Assembly: GCA_036417435.1 (NCBI GenBank)
Contig: CM070903.1
Span: forward strand, 92,029,001 to 92,093,000
Direction of reading: 5' to 3'
DNA length: 64,000 nt
DNA from: Inia geoffrensis
Taxonomy: Eukaryota > Chordata > Mammalia > Artiodactyla > Iniidae
Shown here: piece after piece, positions 45,514 to 57,517 of the stretch
Layout of the letters: the number at the start of each line of letters is the position of its first letter
Position numbering within the stretch: position 1 is the stretch's first letter
Position numbers and translations under genes: made by a program
The notes under the pieces: generated by a model
What the model was told of the DNA's origin: nothing
Database searches by the model: none
The model's input: the letters and a program-made list of their open reading frames with translations, nothing else

Positions 45514-46459
45514 ACAGCCTGCCTTTAAAATGATGCTTTTATATCTTTGTTCGTGGTGGAAAGCCAACCATTAGTAAGTTTTTATAGCGTGGCAGAACAT
45601 AATGATTTGTGATAAATATTGAATAGCAACCTTAATATAATACAAAATTATTGAGACTACCTAGTGAAATTATCTTGATATTATTCAAGAGACAATTGAA
45701 ATGTACTTCTAAATTTCAAAAGACAAGTTTGCCTTTTTTTCTCCACCTCTATGGAAAATACAAATGTATTCTCCGTTAAGTATTTATCGAGTCCTATTTT
45801 GTGTGTTGTTCGATAAGTACTCATTCTGTAAGAAAGACATACAAGATTAAATCTCTAGTCTTAATAAATTCCTAATCTAGTTAGAAATAGCCCAAAACCA
45901 GGGAATAAATAAGTATGAAGTGAAATAAATGCTCATGAGGATGAAGGAACAGATCATTGTGTATACCAATATTCTAATTAGACCCCAAGGAAGAAGTGAA
46001 ACTTGAGAGATCATGGAACTACGCAGAAATCAAGGGCATCTCTAATGGAACTCTTAAAAGTTCTGTAACTTATCTATATTAAAGCAGTTGAGGTAGGGTA
46101 TTCCATCTGGAAACAATACTGATTAGTCTTCCCTTCCTTTCCCTCAGTCCTCGCTCGCCCTTCTAGAGGATGAATCCACATCCAGCTTAAACCCTTCCAT
46201 TTTTCTAGCTTGCTATAGAGAGGACAGAGCTGGATACTACAAGCAGTAATAATATTAAGTGAAGAGGAAGAAGGAAGGAGTTAGGGAGGGAGGAGGGAAG
46301 GAAGGAAGGAGGAATTACCAGTCAGTGGATATTGAGATCTAGGCAAGCCAGTTCAGAAGAGACTCTAAAATGTACTGGAGGAAACAGATCCCTGCTACTC
46401 AGGGAATCTCCTGCCTTCTAGCCAACCTCCACCCTGCACTGTTCTCCACAGTCAGAAGG
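45514..46459. other. Non-coding stretch with a GGAA-rich tract
   Basis: No exon or named repeat. A purine tract of GGAA/GGGA units lies at 46262-46312. Confidence 0.5.
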
Positions 46460-46675
46460 CAGGGTGGGGTAGCCGGAAGGGCAGGGGCCTTGGAATCTGA
46501 TGGACCTATATTCAAGCCCTAAATCTACCACTTAAACGTATACAACCAAGTAAGACCCAGACTCTCTCTGAGGCCATTTCTTAATCTCTATATTGATCTT
46601 GATACTCAACTCAGCTCACGGGGTTAGAGTAATGTCACAGTGAATGTAAGGCACTTAGCAGATTACCTGGGGCTT
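46460..46675 (+). repeat. MIR SINE, plus strand
   Basis: MIR order: 'gccttggaatctgatggacctatattcaagccctaaatctaccactt', 'actctctctgaggccatttcttaatctctat', 'ggggttagagtaatgtcacagtgaatgtaaggcacttagcag'. Confidence 0.75.
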
Positions 46676-48060
46676 TGGGGAGTGACCCCTAAAATGACAA
46701 GGTGCTTCTCAGAAAACATGTTCTTTTTGAGGACCCTTGATATAGGATCCTAAAACACCCTCCAACAGATCAGAAGCTCAAAGTTATTTAACACACATCC
46801 TATCCACAAGCCCTCTGAGGCTTCTGGGTATGATCAGTAACTACAGTGCTGACTACACCCCTTGAACCTACACATGTTCTAACCTTCTAGTGTCTGGGAC
46901 GGGCACAAACTACCTCATCCTGAAGCACTTCATATCTTGCTGAGTTTCTGCTTGGCAGAAACTGTGTGTATTATGACTGTTCTACAATCTCCTGAACAAA
47001 TTTATAACTGTCTTATTTTAAATAATGATTTTACTGCCTACTACTGTGGCCTCTCTTCAGAGGTTTATACTTCAAAATGTTTTAGTTTATTTCTATCCTT
47101 TGGTTTTCTTCTGTGGCTGTATTTTTAAAAACCCACTCAATTTCATTTTAAATTAAGAGTGAAATGTACTGGTCATACTCTAAAACTACATTTTTATATC
47201 AGGCAAACATAGCCTTTTACTTTAATAGTATTTCACAGTACCTCATCTATGGATGAGCTTATCACAGTTTTAAAGGTGCTAACAATTGCACAATCACAGC
47301 TTAGATTTCACTGATTTATAGTGACAAGAAAAAGTATGATTTATGTTCTGCCTAACACAGCAGTTAAAAGCAGAATAGAAGATTATTTTGGGGGAAAAAT
47401 GAATGTTACTTAATGTCATCTTGAAAATATCTTGTGGCATCACTAAAGAGAAGAAAACAAATTGCCAATATGATTACAGTCAGGGGAAACAGCAGTCCTC
47501 TATTATCCTACATTTTCTATTCTTTATGCTGAATCACAATGAATCATCTCAGCTGATTATTTAAGGAAGTTAAACAAACAAAAAGGCAGGTAGAGAAAGA
47601 AGAGCGGGAGCTAGTAAACTGCTGATATTCAAATAATCTAACATTGATTCTAAAATGCATAAATAAAAAGGTATTATTTTAAAAATGCAATATGCCAGAA
47701 GACAGTGGATAATTATGTCCAAACTAAATACAATAGAAATCCTTTTTGCAAAGATGCCAAAGTAGCATGTTTAGAAGAATCAGGATGGCCACTTTTAAAA
47801 ACATAGGTAACACATTCTAAAGATTATCTTGTATTCTAAATATTATCCAGTGATCTAGGTAGCCAAGGCAAGTGGAAATCTAGCAAGACTCTCAATATAT
47901 TGCATAGAATGGGTTCTCCCAACAGTGTCTGTCTGCCTAGCACAGAAATTGAACCAGGGGCTCTATTATGGCTTCCAGATGCTGCCACTGTATTATGTTT
48001 GCAACTACATGATATGGTTATTGGCTGCTTTGGAAGAATGAGCACAAGCTTGCTTTCTTT
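46676..48060. other. Non-coding stretch, nothing recognised
   Basis: About 1.4 kb of AT-rich DNA with no repeat, exon or RNA gene that I can name. A 63-codon plus-strand frame at 46937-47128 has no support. Confidence 0.5.
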
Positions 48061-48430
48061 CTTTTTTTTTTTAAGATAAGGACTTAAAAAAATTAATTTA
48101 TATTTTTTTGTCTGTATTGGGGCTTCATTGCTGTGCACGGGCCTTGTTAGTTGCGGCAAGCAGAGGCTACTCTTTGTTGTGGTGGGTGGGCTTCTCATTG
48201 CAGTGACTTGTCTTTGTTGTGTAGCATGGGCTCTGGGTGCGCAGGCTTCAGTAGTTGTGGCATGTGGGCTCAGTAGTTGTGGCTCACGGGCTCTAGAGCT
48301 CAGGCTCAGTAGTTGTGGCACACAGGCTTAGTTGCTCCATGGCATGTGGGGTCTTCCTGGACCAGGGCTCAAACCCGTGTGCCCTGCATTGATAGGTGGG
48401 TTCTTAACCACTGTGCCACCAGGGAAGTCC
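48061..48430 (-). mobile_element. CHR-2-type SINE, minus strand
   Basis: Same body as the SINE at 4972-5334: minus-strand head 'gggacttccctggtggcacagtggttaagaa', then repeated 'cacaactactgagccc' blocks and an A-rich tail at the left edge. Approximate direct repeats are 'caagcttgctttctt' near 48045 and 'caagctttctt' near 48431. The 161-codon minus-strand frame 47836-48321 overlaps its body and flank and is not a gene. Confidence 0.9.
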
Positions 48431-48783
48431 CAAGCTTTCTTAAATGAATTAAATTAACATGTGGTTTATTTTTTATCACTCTCTCCCTGAGGCAGAAAGC
48501 TGGAGTTTTATATTTAATAACACATGTGAGTTTAATTATGTTTTGGCTAAACAAAGAAACTGAAAAAGAAAAGGTTTTAATACAATTAATCAACATGAGG
48601 GAAAGGGTACTTTACGCTCTATTACAAGCCATGATTAAAAGTATCTTTTAAAAAAAATCTGACTTTGTTAAGTGTTGCCAGTGAGGCAATACTCATAGTG
48701 CAATGGATTGTAGTGCTATCCTGCCATGGGCACAGGGATTTATCTGAAAACTACACTTAGAGGAAAAAAAAATTCACAATGCA
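48431..48783. other. Non-coding stretch, nothing recognised
   Basis: Short AT-rich gap between a SINE and a LINE-1. Confidence 0.5.
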
Positions 48784-48990
48784 ATAGCTTCAAAATGGCG
48801 GAGGAGTAAGGTGTGGAGATCACCTTTCTCCCCACAAATACATCAAAAATACATGTACATGAGGAACAGCTCCTACAGAACACCTACTGAATGCTGGCAG
48901 AAGACCTCAGACTTCCCAAAATGCAAGAAACTGCCCACATACCTGGGTAGGGCAAAAGAAAAAAAAAAACAGAGACAAAAGAATGGGGAC

Positions 48991-49202
48991 GGGGGATCCC
49001 CTGGTGGTGCAGTGGTTGAGAGTCCGCCTGACAATGCAGGGGACGTGGGTTCGTGCCCCGGTCTGGGAGGATCCCATGTGCTGCAGAGCGGCTGGGCCCA
49101 TGAGCCATGTCCACTGGGCCTGCGTGTCCGGAGCCTGTGCTCCGCAATGGGAGAGGCCACAACGGTGAGAGGCCCGCATACCGCAAAAAAAAAAAAAAAA
49201 AA
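48991..49202 (+). mobile_element. CHRS-type SINE inside L1 5' UTR
   Basis: Plus-strand head 'gggggatcccctggtggtgcagtggttgagag', 'ggttcgtgccccggtctggg' box region, 'gagaggcccgcataccgc' end and a 23-base A tail. Direct repeats AAAAGAATGGGGAC (48977-48990) and AAAAGAATGGAGAC (49203-49216) differ at one position. The long tail and low divergence suggest a fairly young insertion. A 238-codon frame at 48811-49527 reads through L1 and SINE and is an accident. Confidence 0.95.
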
Positions 49203-49546
49203 AAAAGAATGGAGACAGGACCTGCACCACTGGGAGGAAGCTGTGAAAGAGGAAAAGTTTCCACACACTAGGAAGCCCTTTCACTGGCGGAGACAGCAGG
49301 TGGGTGGGGGTGAAGCTTTGGAGCCATGGAGGAGAGCGCAACAACAGGGGTGCGGAGGTCAAAGCGGAGAGATTCCCGAACAGAGGATGCGTGCCAAAAA
49401 GTACTCACCAGCCCAAGAGGCTTGTCTGCTTACCCACCGGGGCAGGCAGGGCTGGGAGCTGAGACTTGGGCTTTGGAGGACAGATCCTAGGGAAAGGACT
49501 GAGGTTGGCTGCGTGAACTCAGCCTGAGGGGGCAAGTGCGCCACAG

Positions 49547-49756
49547 CTAGCCAGAAGGGAGTCTGGGAAAAAGTCTGGAACTGCCTAAGAGACAAGAGAC
49601 AATTATTTTGGGGTGTGTGAGGAGAGGGGACTCAGAACACCACCTAAACAAGCTCCAGAGACAGGTGAGAGCCGTGGCTATCAGCGTGGACACCAGAGAT
49701 GGGCATGAGATGCTAAGGCAGCTGCTGCAGCCACCAAGAAGCCTATATGCAAGCAC
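49547..49756 (-). other. Antisense frame in L1 5' UTR, 69 codons
   Basis: Minus-strand frame starting MLAYRLLGGCSSCLSISC and ending SCLLGSSRLFPRLPSG, the counterpart of 35800-36021. Start, length and both termini agree between the copies, although the middle differs by several substitutions and a net four-codon length change. Both upstream and downstream flanks also have matching antisense frames (35649-35885 with 49359-49595). Confidence 0.3.
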
Positions 49757-50336
49757 AGGTCACTATCCACACCTCCCCTCCCCGGAGCCTATGAAGCCCA
49801 CAACTGCCAGGGTCCAGTGATGCAGGGACAACTTCCCTGGGAGAAAACACACCACGCCTCAGGCTGGTGCAACGTCAAGCCAGCTTCTGCCGCCACAGGC
49901 TTGCCTGGCATTCTACATCCCATCTTCCCCTGGCCAGAGCGAGCCAGCGCCCCATAATCAGCTGCTACTTTAACCCCCTACTGTCTGGGAGGGGTTAAGA
50001 CACCCTCAGGCGACCTACACACAGAGGCGGGGCCAAATCTAAAGCTGAACCACAGGAGCTGTGCGAACAAAGAAGAGAAATGCAAATTTCTGCATGCAGC
50101 CTCAGGAGCAGTGGATTAAATCTCCACAAACAAACTGATGTACCTTGAATCTGTGGAATACCTGAATAGACAACAAATTATCCCAAAATTGAGGCAGAGG
50201 ACTTGGGGAGCAAATGTAGACTTGGGCTTTGCTTTCTGCATCTAACTTGTTTTTGGTTTGATGTTTATCTTAGTTTAGTATTTACAGCTTATTATTACTG
50301 GTAGATTTTTTATTGATTTGGTTGCTCTTTTCCTTT

Positions 50337-50342
<6 letters not shown>

Positions 50343-50389
<47 letters not shown>

Positions 50390-50396
50390 TTTTTTT
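50343..50396. repeat. (TA)n followed by poly-T in L1 5' UTR
   Basis: About 14 TA units then about 25 T. Lies at the same place as the shorter tract at 36479 in the sister L1. Confidence 0.9.
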
Positions 50397-50610
50397 CCTG
50401 TTCTCCTTTTGTGAGTGTGTATGTGTATGCTTCTTTCTGTGATTTTGCCTGTACATATTTCCTTTTATCCCATTTGTCCTAGGGTTCTGTCTGTCCTTTT
50501 TTTTTTTTAGTATAGTTTTTAGCACTTGTTATCATTAGTGGATTTGATTTTGGTTTTGTTGCTCTCTTTCTTTCTTTCATATTACTTTTTTATTTTAATA
50601 ACTTTATTTT

Positions 50611-50629
50611 TCCCTCCCTCCCTCCCTCC

Positions 50630-50713
<84 letters not shown>
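50611..50713. repeat. Long (CCCT)n/(CT)n polypyrimidine tract
   Basis: An almost pure C/T strand of about 100 bases: CCCT units at 50613-50640 then about 35 CT units. The sister L1 has only 'tttccttctttctttttcctccc' at the equivalent site. Long homopurine-homopyrimidine mirror-like tracts can form triplex DNA. Confidence 0.95.
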
Positions 50714-51209
50714 CCTTTTCTTCTGAGCCATGTGGCTGACAAGGGTCTCGGTGCTATGGCCAGGTATCAGGCCTAAGCCTCTGAGGTAGGAGAGCCGAAT
50801 TCAGGACATTCATCGACCAGAGATCTCCTGACCCCACACAATACAAAATGGAGAAAGTTCTCTCAGAGATCTCCATCTCAACGCTAAGACCCAGTTCCAC
50901 TCAACGACCAGTAAGTACAGTGCTGGATACCCTATGCCAAACAACTAGCAAGACAGGAACACAACACCACCCATTTGCAGAGAGGCTGCCTAAAATCATA
51001 ATAAATTCACAGACACACCAAAACACACCACAGGAGGCGGTCCTGCCCACCAGAAAGACAAGATCCAGCCTTATCCATCTGTGTTCTGGTGGAAACCTAC
51101 ACAACCCACTCAACCAACCTTACCCACTGGGGGTAGACACCAAAAACAATGGGAACTACGAACCTGCAGCCTGCAAAAAGGAAACCACAAACACAGTAAG
51201 TTAAGTGAA

Positions 51210-52076
51210 ATGAGAAGACAGAGAAACACAGCAGATGAATGAGCAAGGTAAAAACCCACCAGACCAAACAAATGAAGAGGAAATAGGCAGTCTACCTGAA
51301 AAAGAATTCAGAGTAATGATAGTCAAGATAATCCAAAATCTTGGAAATAGAATGGAGAAAATACGAGAAATGTTTAACAAGGGTCTAAAAGAACTAAAGA
51401 GCAAACAAACATGATGAACAACACAATAAATGAAATTAAAAATTCTCTTCGAGGAATCAATAGCAAAATAACTGAAGCAAAAGAAAAGACACGTGACCAG
51501 GGAGTTAAAATAGTGGAAATAATTACCTCAGAGCAGAATAAAGAAAAGGAATGAAAAAAATTGAGGAGTCTCAGAGACCTCTGGGACAATATTAAATGCA
51601 CCAACATTCGAATTATAGGGGTCCCAGAAGCAGAAGAGAAAAAAAAGGTACTGAGAAAATCTTGAAGAGATTAGAGTTGAAAACTTCCCTAATAAAGGAA
51701 AGGAAATACTCAATCACCTCCAGGAAGAGCAGAGAGTCCCATACAGGACAAATCCAAGGAGAAACACACCAAGACACATATTAATCAAACTATCGAAAAT
51801 TAAATACAAAGAAAAAATATTAAAAGCAGCAAGGGAAAAGCAACAAATAACATACAAGGGAATCCCCATAAGGTTAACAGCTGATCTTTCAGCAGAAGCT
51901 CTGCAAGCCAGGAGGGAGTGTTGGAACATATTTAAAGTGATGAAAAAAACCTACAACCAGCAAGGATCTCATTCGGATATGACAGACAAGTTAAAACCTT
52001 TACAGACAAGCAAAAGCTATGAGAATTCAGCACCACCAAACCAAATTCACAAAAAATGCTAAAGGAACTTTTCTAG
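51210..52076 (+). pseudogene. Broken L1 ORF1
   Basis: ATG at 51210 (MRRQRNTADE..) to TAG at 52074-52076. A frameshift appears within the first codons ('aacacagcagatgaatgagc', missing two bases relative to the sister copy), and more follow near 51410 and 51660. Pieces of the RNA-recognition part are readable ('NPRRNTPRHILIKLSKIKYK'-like near 51750). A deletion near 51945-51960 removes 'LLYPA'. Non-functional. Confidence 0.85.
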
Positions 52077-52134
52077 GCAGGAAGCACAAGAGAAGGAAAA
52101 CAACTATAGTAACAAACACAAAACAATTAAGAAA

Positions 52135-55100
52135 ATGGTAATAGGAACACACATATCAATAATTACCTTAAATGTAAATGGATTAAATGCTCCCACCAAA
52201 AGACACAGACTGGCTGAATGGACACAAAAACAAGAACTGTATATATGCTGTCTAGAAGAGACCCACTTCAGACCTAGGGACACATACCGAGTGAAAGTGA
52301 GGGGATGCAAAGAGATATTCCATGCAAATGATAATCAAAAGAAAGCTGGAATAGCAATTCTCATATCAGACAAAATAGACTTTAAAATAAAGATGATTAC
52401 AAGAGACAAAGAAACACACTACATAATGATCAAGTGAATAATCCAAGAAGAAGATATAACAATTGTAAATATTTATGCACCCAACATAGGAGCACCTCAA
52501 TACATAAGGCAAATGCTAATAGCCATAAAAGGGGAAATCAACAGTAACAAAATAACAGTAGGGAACTTTAACACCCTATTTTCACCAATGGACAGATCAT
52601 CCAAAATGAAAATAAATAAGGAAACACAAGCTTTAAATGATACATTAAACAAGATGGAATTAATAGATATTTATAGGACATTCCATCCAAAGACAACAGA
52701 ATACACTTTCTTCTCAAGTGCTCATGGAACATTCTCCAGGACAGATTATATCTTGGGTCACAAATCAAGCCTCGGTAAATTTACGAAAATTGAAATCACA
52801 TCAAGTATCTTTTCCAACCACAACGCTATGAGACTAGATATCAATTACAGGAAAAATCTGAGAAAAGTAAAAACACCTGAGGCTAAACAATACACTACCA
52901 AATAACCAAGAGATCACTGAAGAATTCAAAGAGGGAATCAAAAAATACATAGAAACCAATGACAATGAAATCATGAGGACCCAAAACTATGGGATGCAGC
53001 AAAAACACTTTTAATAGGGAAGTTTATAGCAATACAATCCTACCTCAAGAAACAAGAAACATCTCAAACAACCTAATCTTACACCTAAAGGAATTAGAGA
53101 AAGCAGAACAAAAAAGCCCCAAAGTTAGCAGAAGGAACGAAATCATAAAGATCAGATCAGAAATAAATGAAGGAAACGATAGCTAGGATCAATAAGACTA
53201 AAAGGTGGTTCATTGAGAAGATAAACAAAATTGATAAATCACTAGCCAGACTCATCAAGTAAAAAAAGGCAAAGACTCAAATCAGTAGAATAAGAAAGGA
53301 AAAAAGAGAAGTAACAACTGACACTGCAGAAATACAAAGGGTCATGAACAATTACTACAAACAACTACATGCCAATAAAATGGACAACATGGAAGAAATG
53401 GACAAATTCTCAGAATGCACAACCTTCTGAGACTGAACCAGGAAGAAGCAGAAAATATGAACAGACCAATCACAAGCACTGAAATTGAAACTGTGATTAA
53501 AAATCTTCCAACAAACAAAAGCCCAGGACCAGATGGCTTCACAGGCGAATTCTATCAAACATTTAGAGAAGAGCTAACACCTTTCCTTCTCAAACTCTTC
53601 CAAAATGTAGCAGAGGGAGGAACACTCCCAAAATCATTCTATGAGGCCACCATCACCCTTATACCAAAACCAGACAAAGATGTCACAAAGGAAGAAAACT
53701 ACAGGCCAAAATCACTGATGAACATAGATTCAAAAATCCTCAACAAAATACTAGCAAACAGAATCCAACAGCACATTAAAAGGATCATACACCATGGTCA
53801 AGTGGGCGTTATCCCAGAAATGCAAGGATTCTTCAATATATGCAAATCAATCAGTGTGATATGCCATATTAACAAATTGAAGGATAAAAACCATATGATC
53901 ATCTTAATAGATGCAGAGAAAGCTTTTGAGAAAATTCAACACCGATTTATGATAAAAACCCTCCAGAAAGTAGGCATAGAGGGAACTTTCCTCAACATAA
54001 TGAAGGCCATATATGACAAACCCACAGCCAACATCGTCCTCAATGGTGAAAAACTGAAACCGTTTCCAGTAAGATGAGGAACAAGACAAGGTTGCCCACT
54101 CTCACCACTCTTATTCAACCTAGTTTTGGAAGTTTTAGCCACAGCAATCAAAGAAGAGAAAGAAATTAAAGGAATCCACATCAGAAAAGAAGAAGTAAAC
54201 CTGTCACTGTTTGCAGATTACATGATTCTATACATAAAGAATCCTAAATATGCTACCAGAAAATTACTAGAGCTAATCAATGAATTTGGTAAAGTAGCAG
54301 GAAACAAAATTAATGCACAGAAATCTCTAGCATTCCTATACACTAATGATGAAAAATCTGAAAGTGAAATTAAGAAACACTCCCATTTATCATTGCAACA
54401 AAAAGAACAAAATATCTAGGAATAAACCTACCTAAGGAGACAAAAGACCTGTATGCAGAAAATTATAAGACACTGATGAAAGAAATTAAAGATCATACAA
54501 ATAGATGGAGAGATATACCATCTTCTTGGGTTGGAAGAATCAACATTGTGAAAATGACTACTACCCAAAGCAATCTACAGATTCAATGCAATCCCTATCA
54601 AACTACCACTGGCATTTTTCACAGAACTAGAACAAAAATTTTCACAATTTGTATGGAAACACAAAAGACCCCAAATAGCTAAAGCAATCTTGAGAAAAAA
54701 AAAAATGGAGCTGGTGGAATCAGGCTCCCTAACTTCAGACTATACTACAAAGCTACAGTAATCAAGACAGTGTACTGGCACACAAACAGAAATACAGATC
54801 CACGGAACAGGATAGAAAGCCCAGAGATAAACCTACAGATATATAGTCATCTTATTTTAATAAAGGAGGCAAGATTATACAATAGAGAAAAGACAGCCTC
54901 TTCAATAAGTGATGCTGGGAAAACTGGACAGCTACATGTAAAAGAATGAAATTAGAACACTCCCTAACACCATACACAAAAATAAACTCAAAATGGATTA
55001 AGGACCTAAATGTAAGGCCAGACACCATCAAACTCTTAGAGGAAAACATAGGCAGAACAGTCTATGACATAAATCACAACAAGATCCTTTTTGACCCACC

Positions 55101-55925
55101 TCCTAGAGAAATGGAAATGAAAACAAAAATAAACAAATGGGACCTAATGAAACTTCAAAGCTTTTGCACAGCAAAGGAAACCATAAACAAGACCAAAAGA
55201 CAACCCTCAGAATGGGAGAAAATATTTGCAAATGAAGCAACTGACAAAGGATTTATATCCAAAATATACAGGCAGCTCAATATCAAAAAAACAAACAACC
55301 TAATCCAAAAATGGGCAGAAGACCTAAATAGACATTTCTCCAAGGAAGATATACAGATTTCCAACAAACACATGAAAGGATGGTCAACATCACTAATCAT
55401 TAGAGAAAGGCAGATCAAAAGTACAATGAGGCCATTGTAGTTCTGACCTCACACTGGTCAGAATGACCATTGTCAAAAAGTCCACAAATAATAAATGCTG
55501 GAGAGGGTGTGGAAAAGGGAATCTTCTTGCACTGCTGGTGGAAATGTAAATTGATACAGCCACTATGAAGAACTGTATGGAGGTTCCTTAAAATACTGAA
55601 AATAGAACTACCATATGACCCAGCAATCCCACTACTGGGCATATATCCTGAGAAAACCATATTTCAAAAAGATACATGTACCACAATGTTCATTGCAGCT
55701 CCATTTGCAATAGCCAGGACAAGGAAGCAACCTAAGTGTCCATCGACAGATGAATGGCTAAAGAAGATGTGGCACATATATACAACGGAATATTTCTCAG
55801 CCATAAATAGAACCAAAATTGAGTTATTTGTGGTGAGGTGGATGGAACTAGAGTCTGTTATACAGAGTGAAGTAAGGCAGAAAGAGAAAAACAAATACCA
55901 TATGCTAACACATATATATGGAATA
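52135..55925 (+). pseudogene. Broken L1 ORF2
   Basis: Starts MVIGTHISIITLNVNGLNAP (52135). The endonuclease is open to 52437, then a stop (tga), then 52513-52905 with 'VGNFNTLFSPMDRSSK' (GDFN altered to GNFN) and 'SRTDYILGHKSS'. The RT is at 53415-54077 ('[18 protein letters not shown]', '[12 protein letters not shown]'), followed by 54126-54419 in which the catalytic box reads [10 protein letters not shown]: the second aspartate of FADD is Tyr. A stop interrupts 'RSGTRQGC' at 54076. C-terminal pieces are at 54946-55440 and 55686-55985. The cysteine segment near 55495-55545 has lost its frame. Dead by several independent lesions. Confidence 0.9.
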
Positions 55926-56339
55926 TACAAAAAAAGAAAAAAGAAAAAAATGGTTCTAAAGAACCTAGGGGCAGGACAGGAATAAAGCTGCAGACATCGA
56001 GAATGGACTTGAGGACACGGGGAAGGGGAATTGTGCTGGGATGAAATGAGAGTGTTGCATGGACGTATATACACTACCAAATGTAAAATAGATAGGTAGT
56101 GGGAAGCAGCCACATAGCACAGGGAAATCAGCTCGGTTCTTTGTCTCCACCTGGAGTGGTGGGGTAGGGAGGGCGGGAGGGGGACGCAAGAGGGAGGAGA
56201 TATGGGGATATATGTATACATATAGCTGATTCACTTTGTTTTACAGCAGAAACTAACACTCCATTGTAAAGCAATTATACTCCAATAAAGATTAAAAAAT
56301 AATAATAAAATAAAATTAATGTAAGCTTAAAAAAAAAAA

Positions 56340-56559
56340 GCTCAAGAGGAACTTCATCCTGCCAACAACCAGGCGACTAAGCTAAGATGACTCTGCCCCA
56401 GCTGAGCCCTCAGACTTGTATTTCAATAAATTTTCAATAAATATGTTATTTATTTTCAATAAATATATTCAATGTAGACTTGTCTGAATACATCAACATC
56501 ATTTACAAATTCATAAGAAAAAGACAGAAACTTCATGTAAAGTGATCAAAATTCTTATT
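56340..56559. other. Non-coding gap with AATAAA-rich run
   Basis: Repeated 'ttttcaataaatat' units occur at 56419-56470. Nothing else recognised. Confidence 0.5.
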
Positions 56560-57165
56560 GGTAAAATTGAAGAAAATGCTACAGCGACTTTGGAAATCTT
56601 TTTGGCAGTAACTGCTGAGGTTAGACATACACATACCCTATAATCCAGCCAGGGGTATGCACGTGCTCTAAGAGATACCTAGGAGATTGATCACAGCAGC
56701 ATTGTTCGTAATAACCTCAGCCTGGGAGCATCCCAACTATACCTCACGGTAGAATTGATAACCAAACTGCAGTTTGTTCATACAATGGAAGACTGCACAG
56801 CAGTGGAAACAAACTGCATCTCCGTGCAACAACGTGGATGAACCTCACACTCATATGTAGGTCAAAGCTACATTCAAAAGAATGCACATCATCATATCAT
56901 TCCATCTTATAAAATGTAAAGTCTTCCTTTATAAGGGAAAAATTAGTCTTCAGTGCTCGGCAGTGTTTGCCTTTGGGAAGCAGAGCCAGGATGAGATTAC
57001 GAAGGGCTCAGGGAAGCTCTGGAATTTGGCTTTTCTTCTGTGTCTCGATCAATACAAGTGTTTGCAAGCTGAGAAAATCACTGAGCTGGATGCTTAGGAG
57101 TTTCACAGTTTTCAGCACTTACTATAATTTAAAGTATTTTTTAGATTGTAACTATCATTATTTTT
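56560..57165 (+). mobile_element. Old L1ME-like 3' end
   Basis: Plus-strand order typical of old L1: 'tacagcgactttggaaatctttttggcag', 'tataatccagcc', 'cacagcagcattgttcgtaataacc', 'aatggaagactgcacagcagtgg', 'caacaacgtggatgaacctcacac', then a 3' UTR ending 'gaaaatcactgagctggatgcttaggag'. It is heavily diverged and has no open frame. Confidence 0.75.
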
Positions 57166-57517
57166 ATCTGCATTTCACCTGTCAAGACAACTGAAAAGTC
57201 TGAAATATTTCTCTTAGCATAAAAAGCATATGGAAACAACTCCCTGGTAATAATATCTCAGGCAGGCACATGCCCAAGATGACGTTAATATTTAAGCCTT
57301 AAGCTCATATAAGGCTGCACTGGTTATCTGAACCATTACGACGCCTCAAGGAAGAGGGCCATGTCCTGAATGCTGTGGGGCCTCTGGTGTCCCAGCCCTG
57401 GTAGAAGGCAATCCCACATCTCAGGAGGACCGCACTTCTAGGGAGAAAGGATAAACAGAAAAGGACAAGCAGAGAGTCAACTGGAAGACAGATGAAGAAA
57501 TGTGCATATAAAAATTC

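Larger units (their letters stand above)
48784..56339 (+). mobile_element. Near full-length LINE-1 with a SINE in its 5' UTR
   Basis: Begins at 'agcttcaaaatggcggaggagtaagg' and reaches the 3' end 'ttatactccaataaagatt' at about 56293, followed by an A-rich tail with inserted bases to 56339. Without the 226-bp SINE insertion it is about 7.3 kb, the same subfamily as the L1 at 35253. The target-site duplication is not clean; the best candidate is AATGCAATAGCTT at 48778-48790 against AATGTAAGCTT at 56318-56328. Layout: 5' UTR, ORF1 (51210-52076), ORF2 (52135 to about 55925), 3' UTR. Both ORFs are broken. Confidence 0.93.

Noticed and set aside
47836..48321. 161-codon minus-strand frame
   Set aside because: It overlaps a CHR-2 SINE body and its tail (a poly-Lys run), with no familiar domain.
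48811..49527. 238-codon plus-strand frame, one of the longest in the window
   Set aside because: It runs through L1 5' UTR, then a CHRS SINE with its poly-A (a poly-Lys run), then L1 5' UTR again. It is an accident of the SINE insertion.
50611..50713. C/T tract as a functional promoter element
   Set aside because: It is simple-sequence expansion within an L1 5' UTR; nothing in the sequence points to a promoter role.
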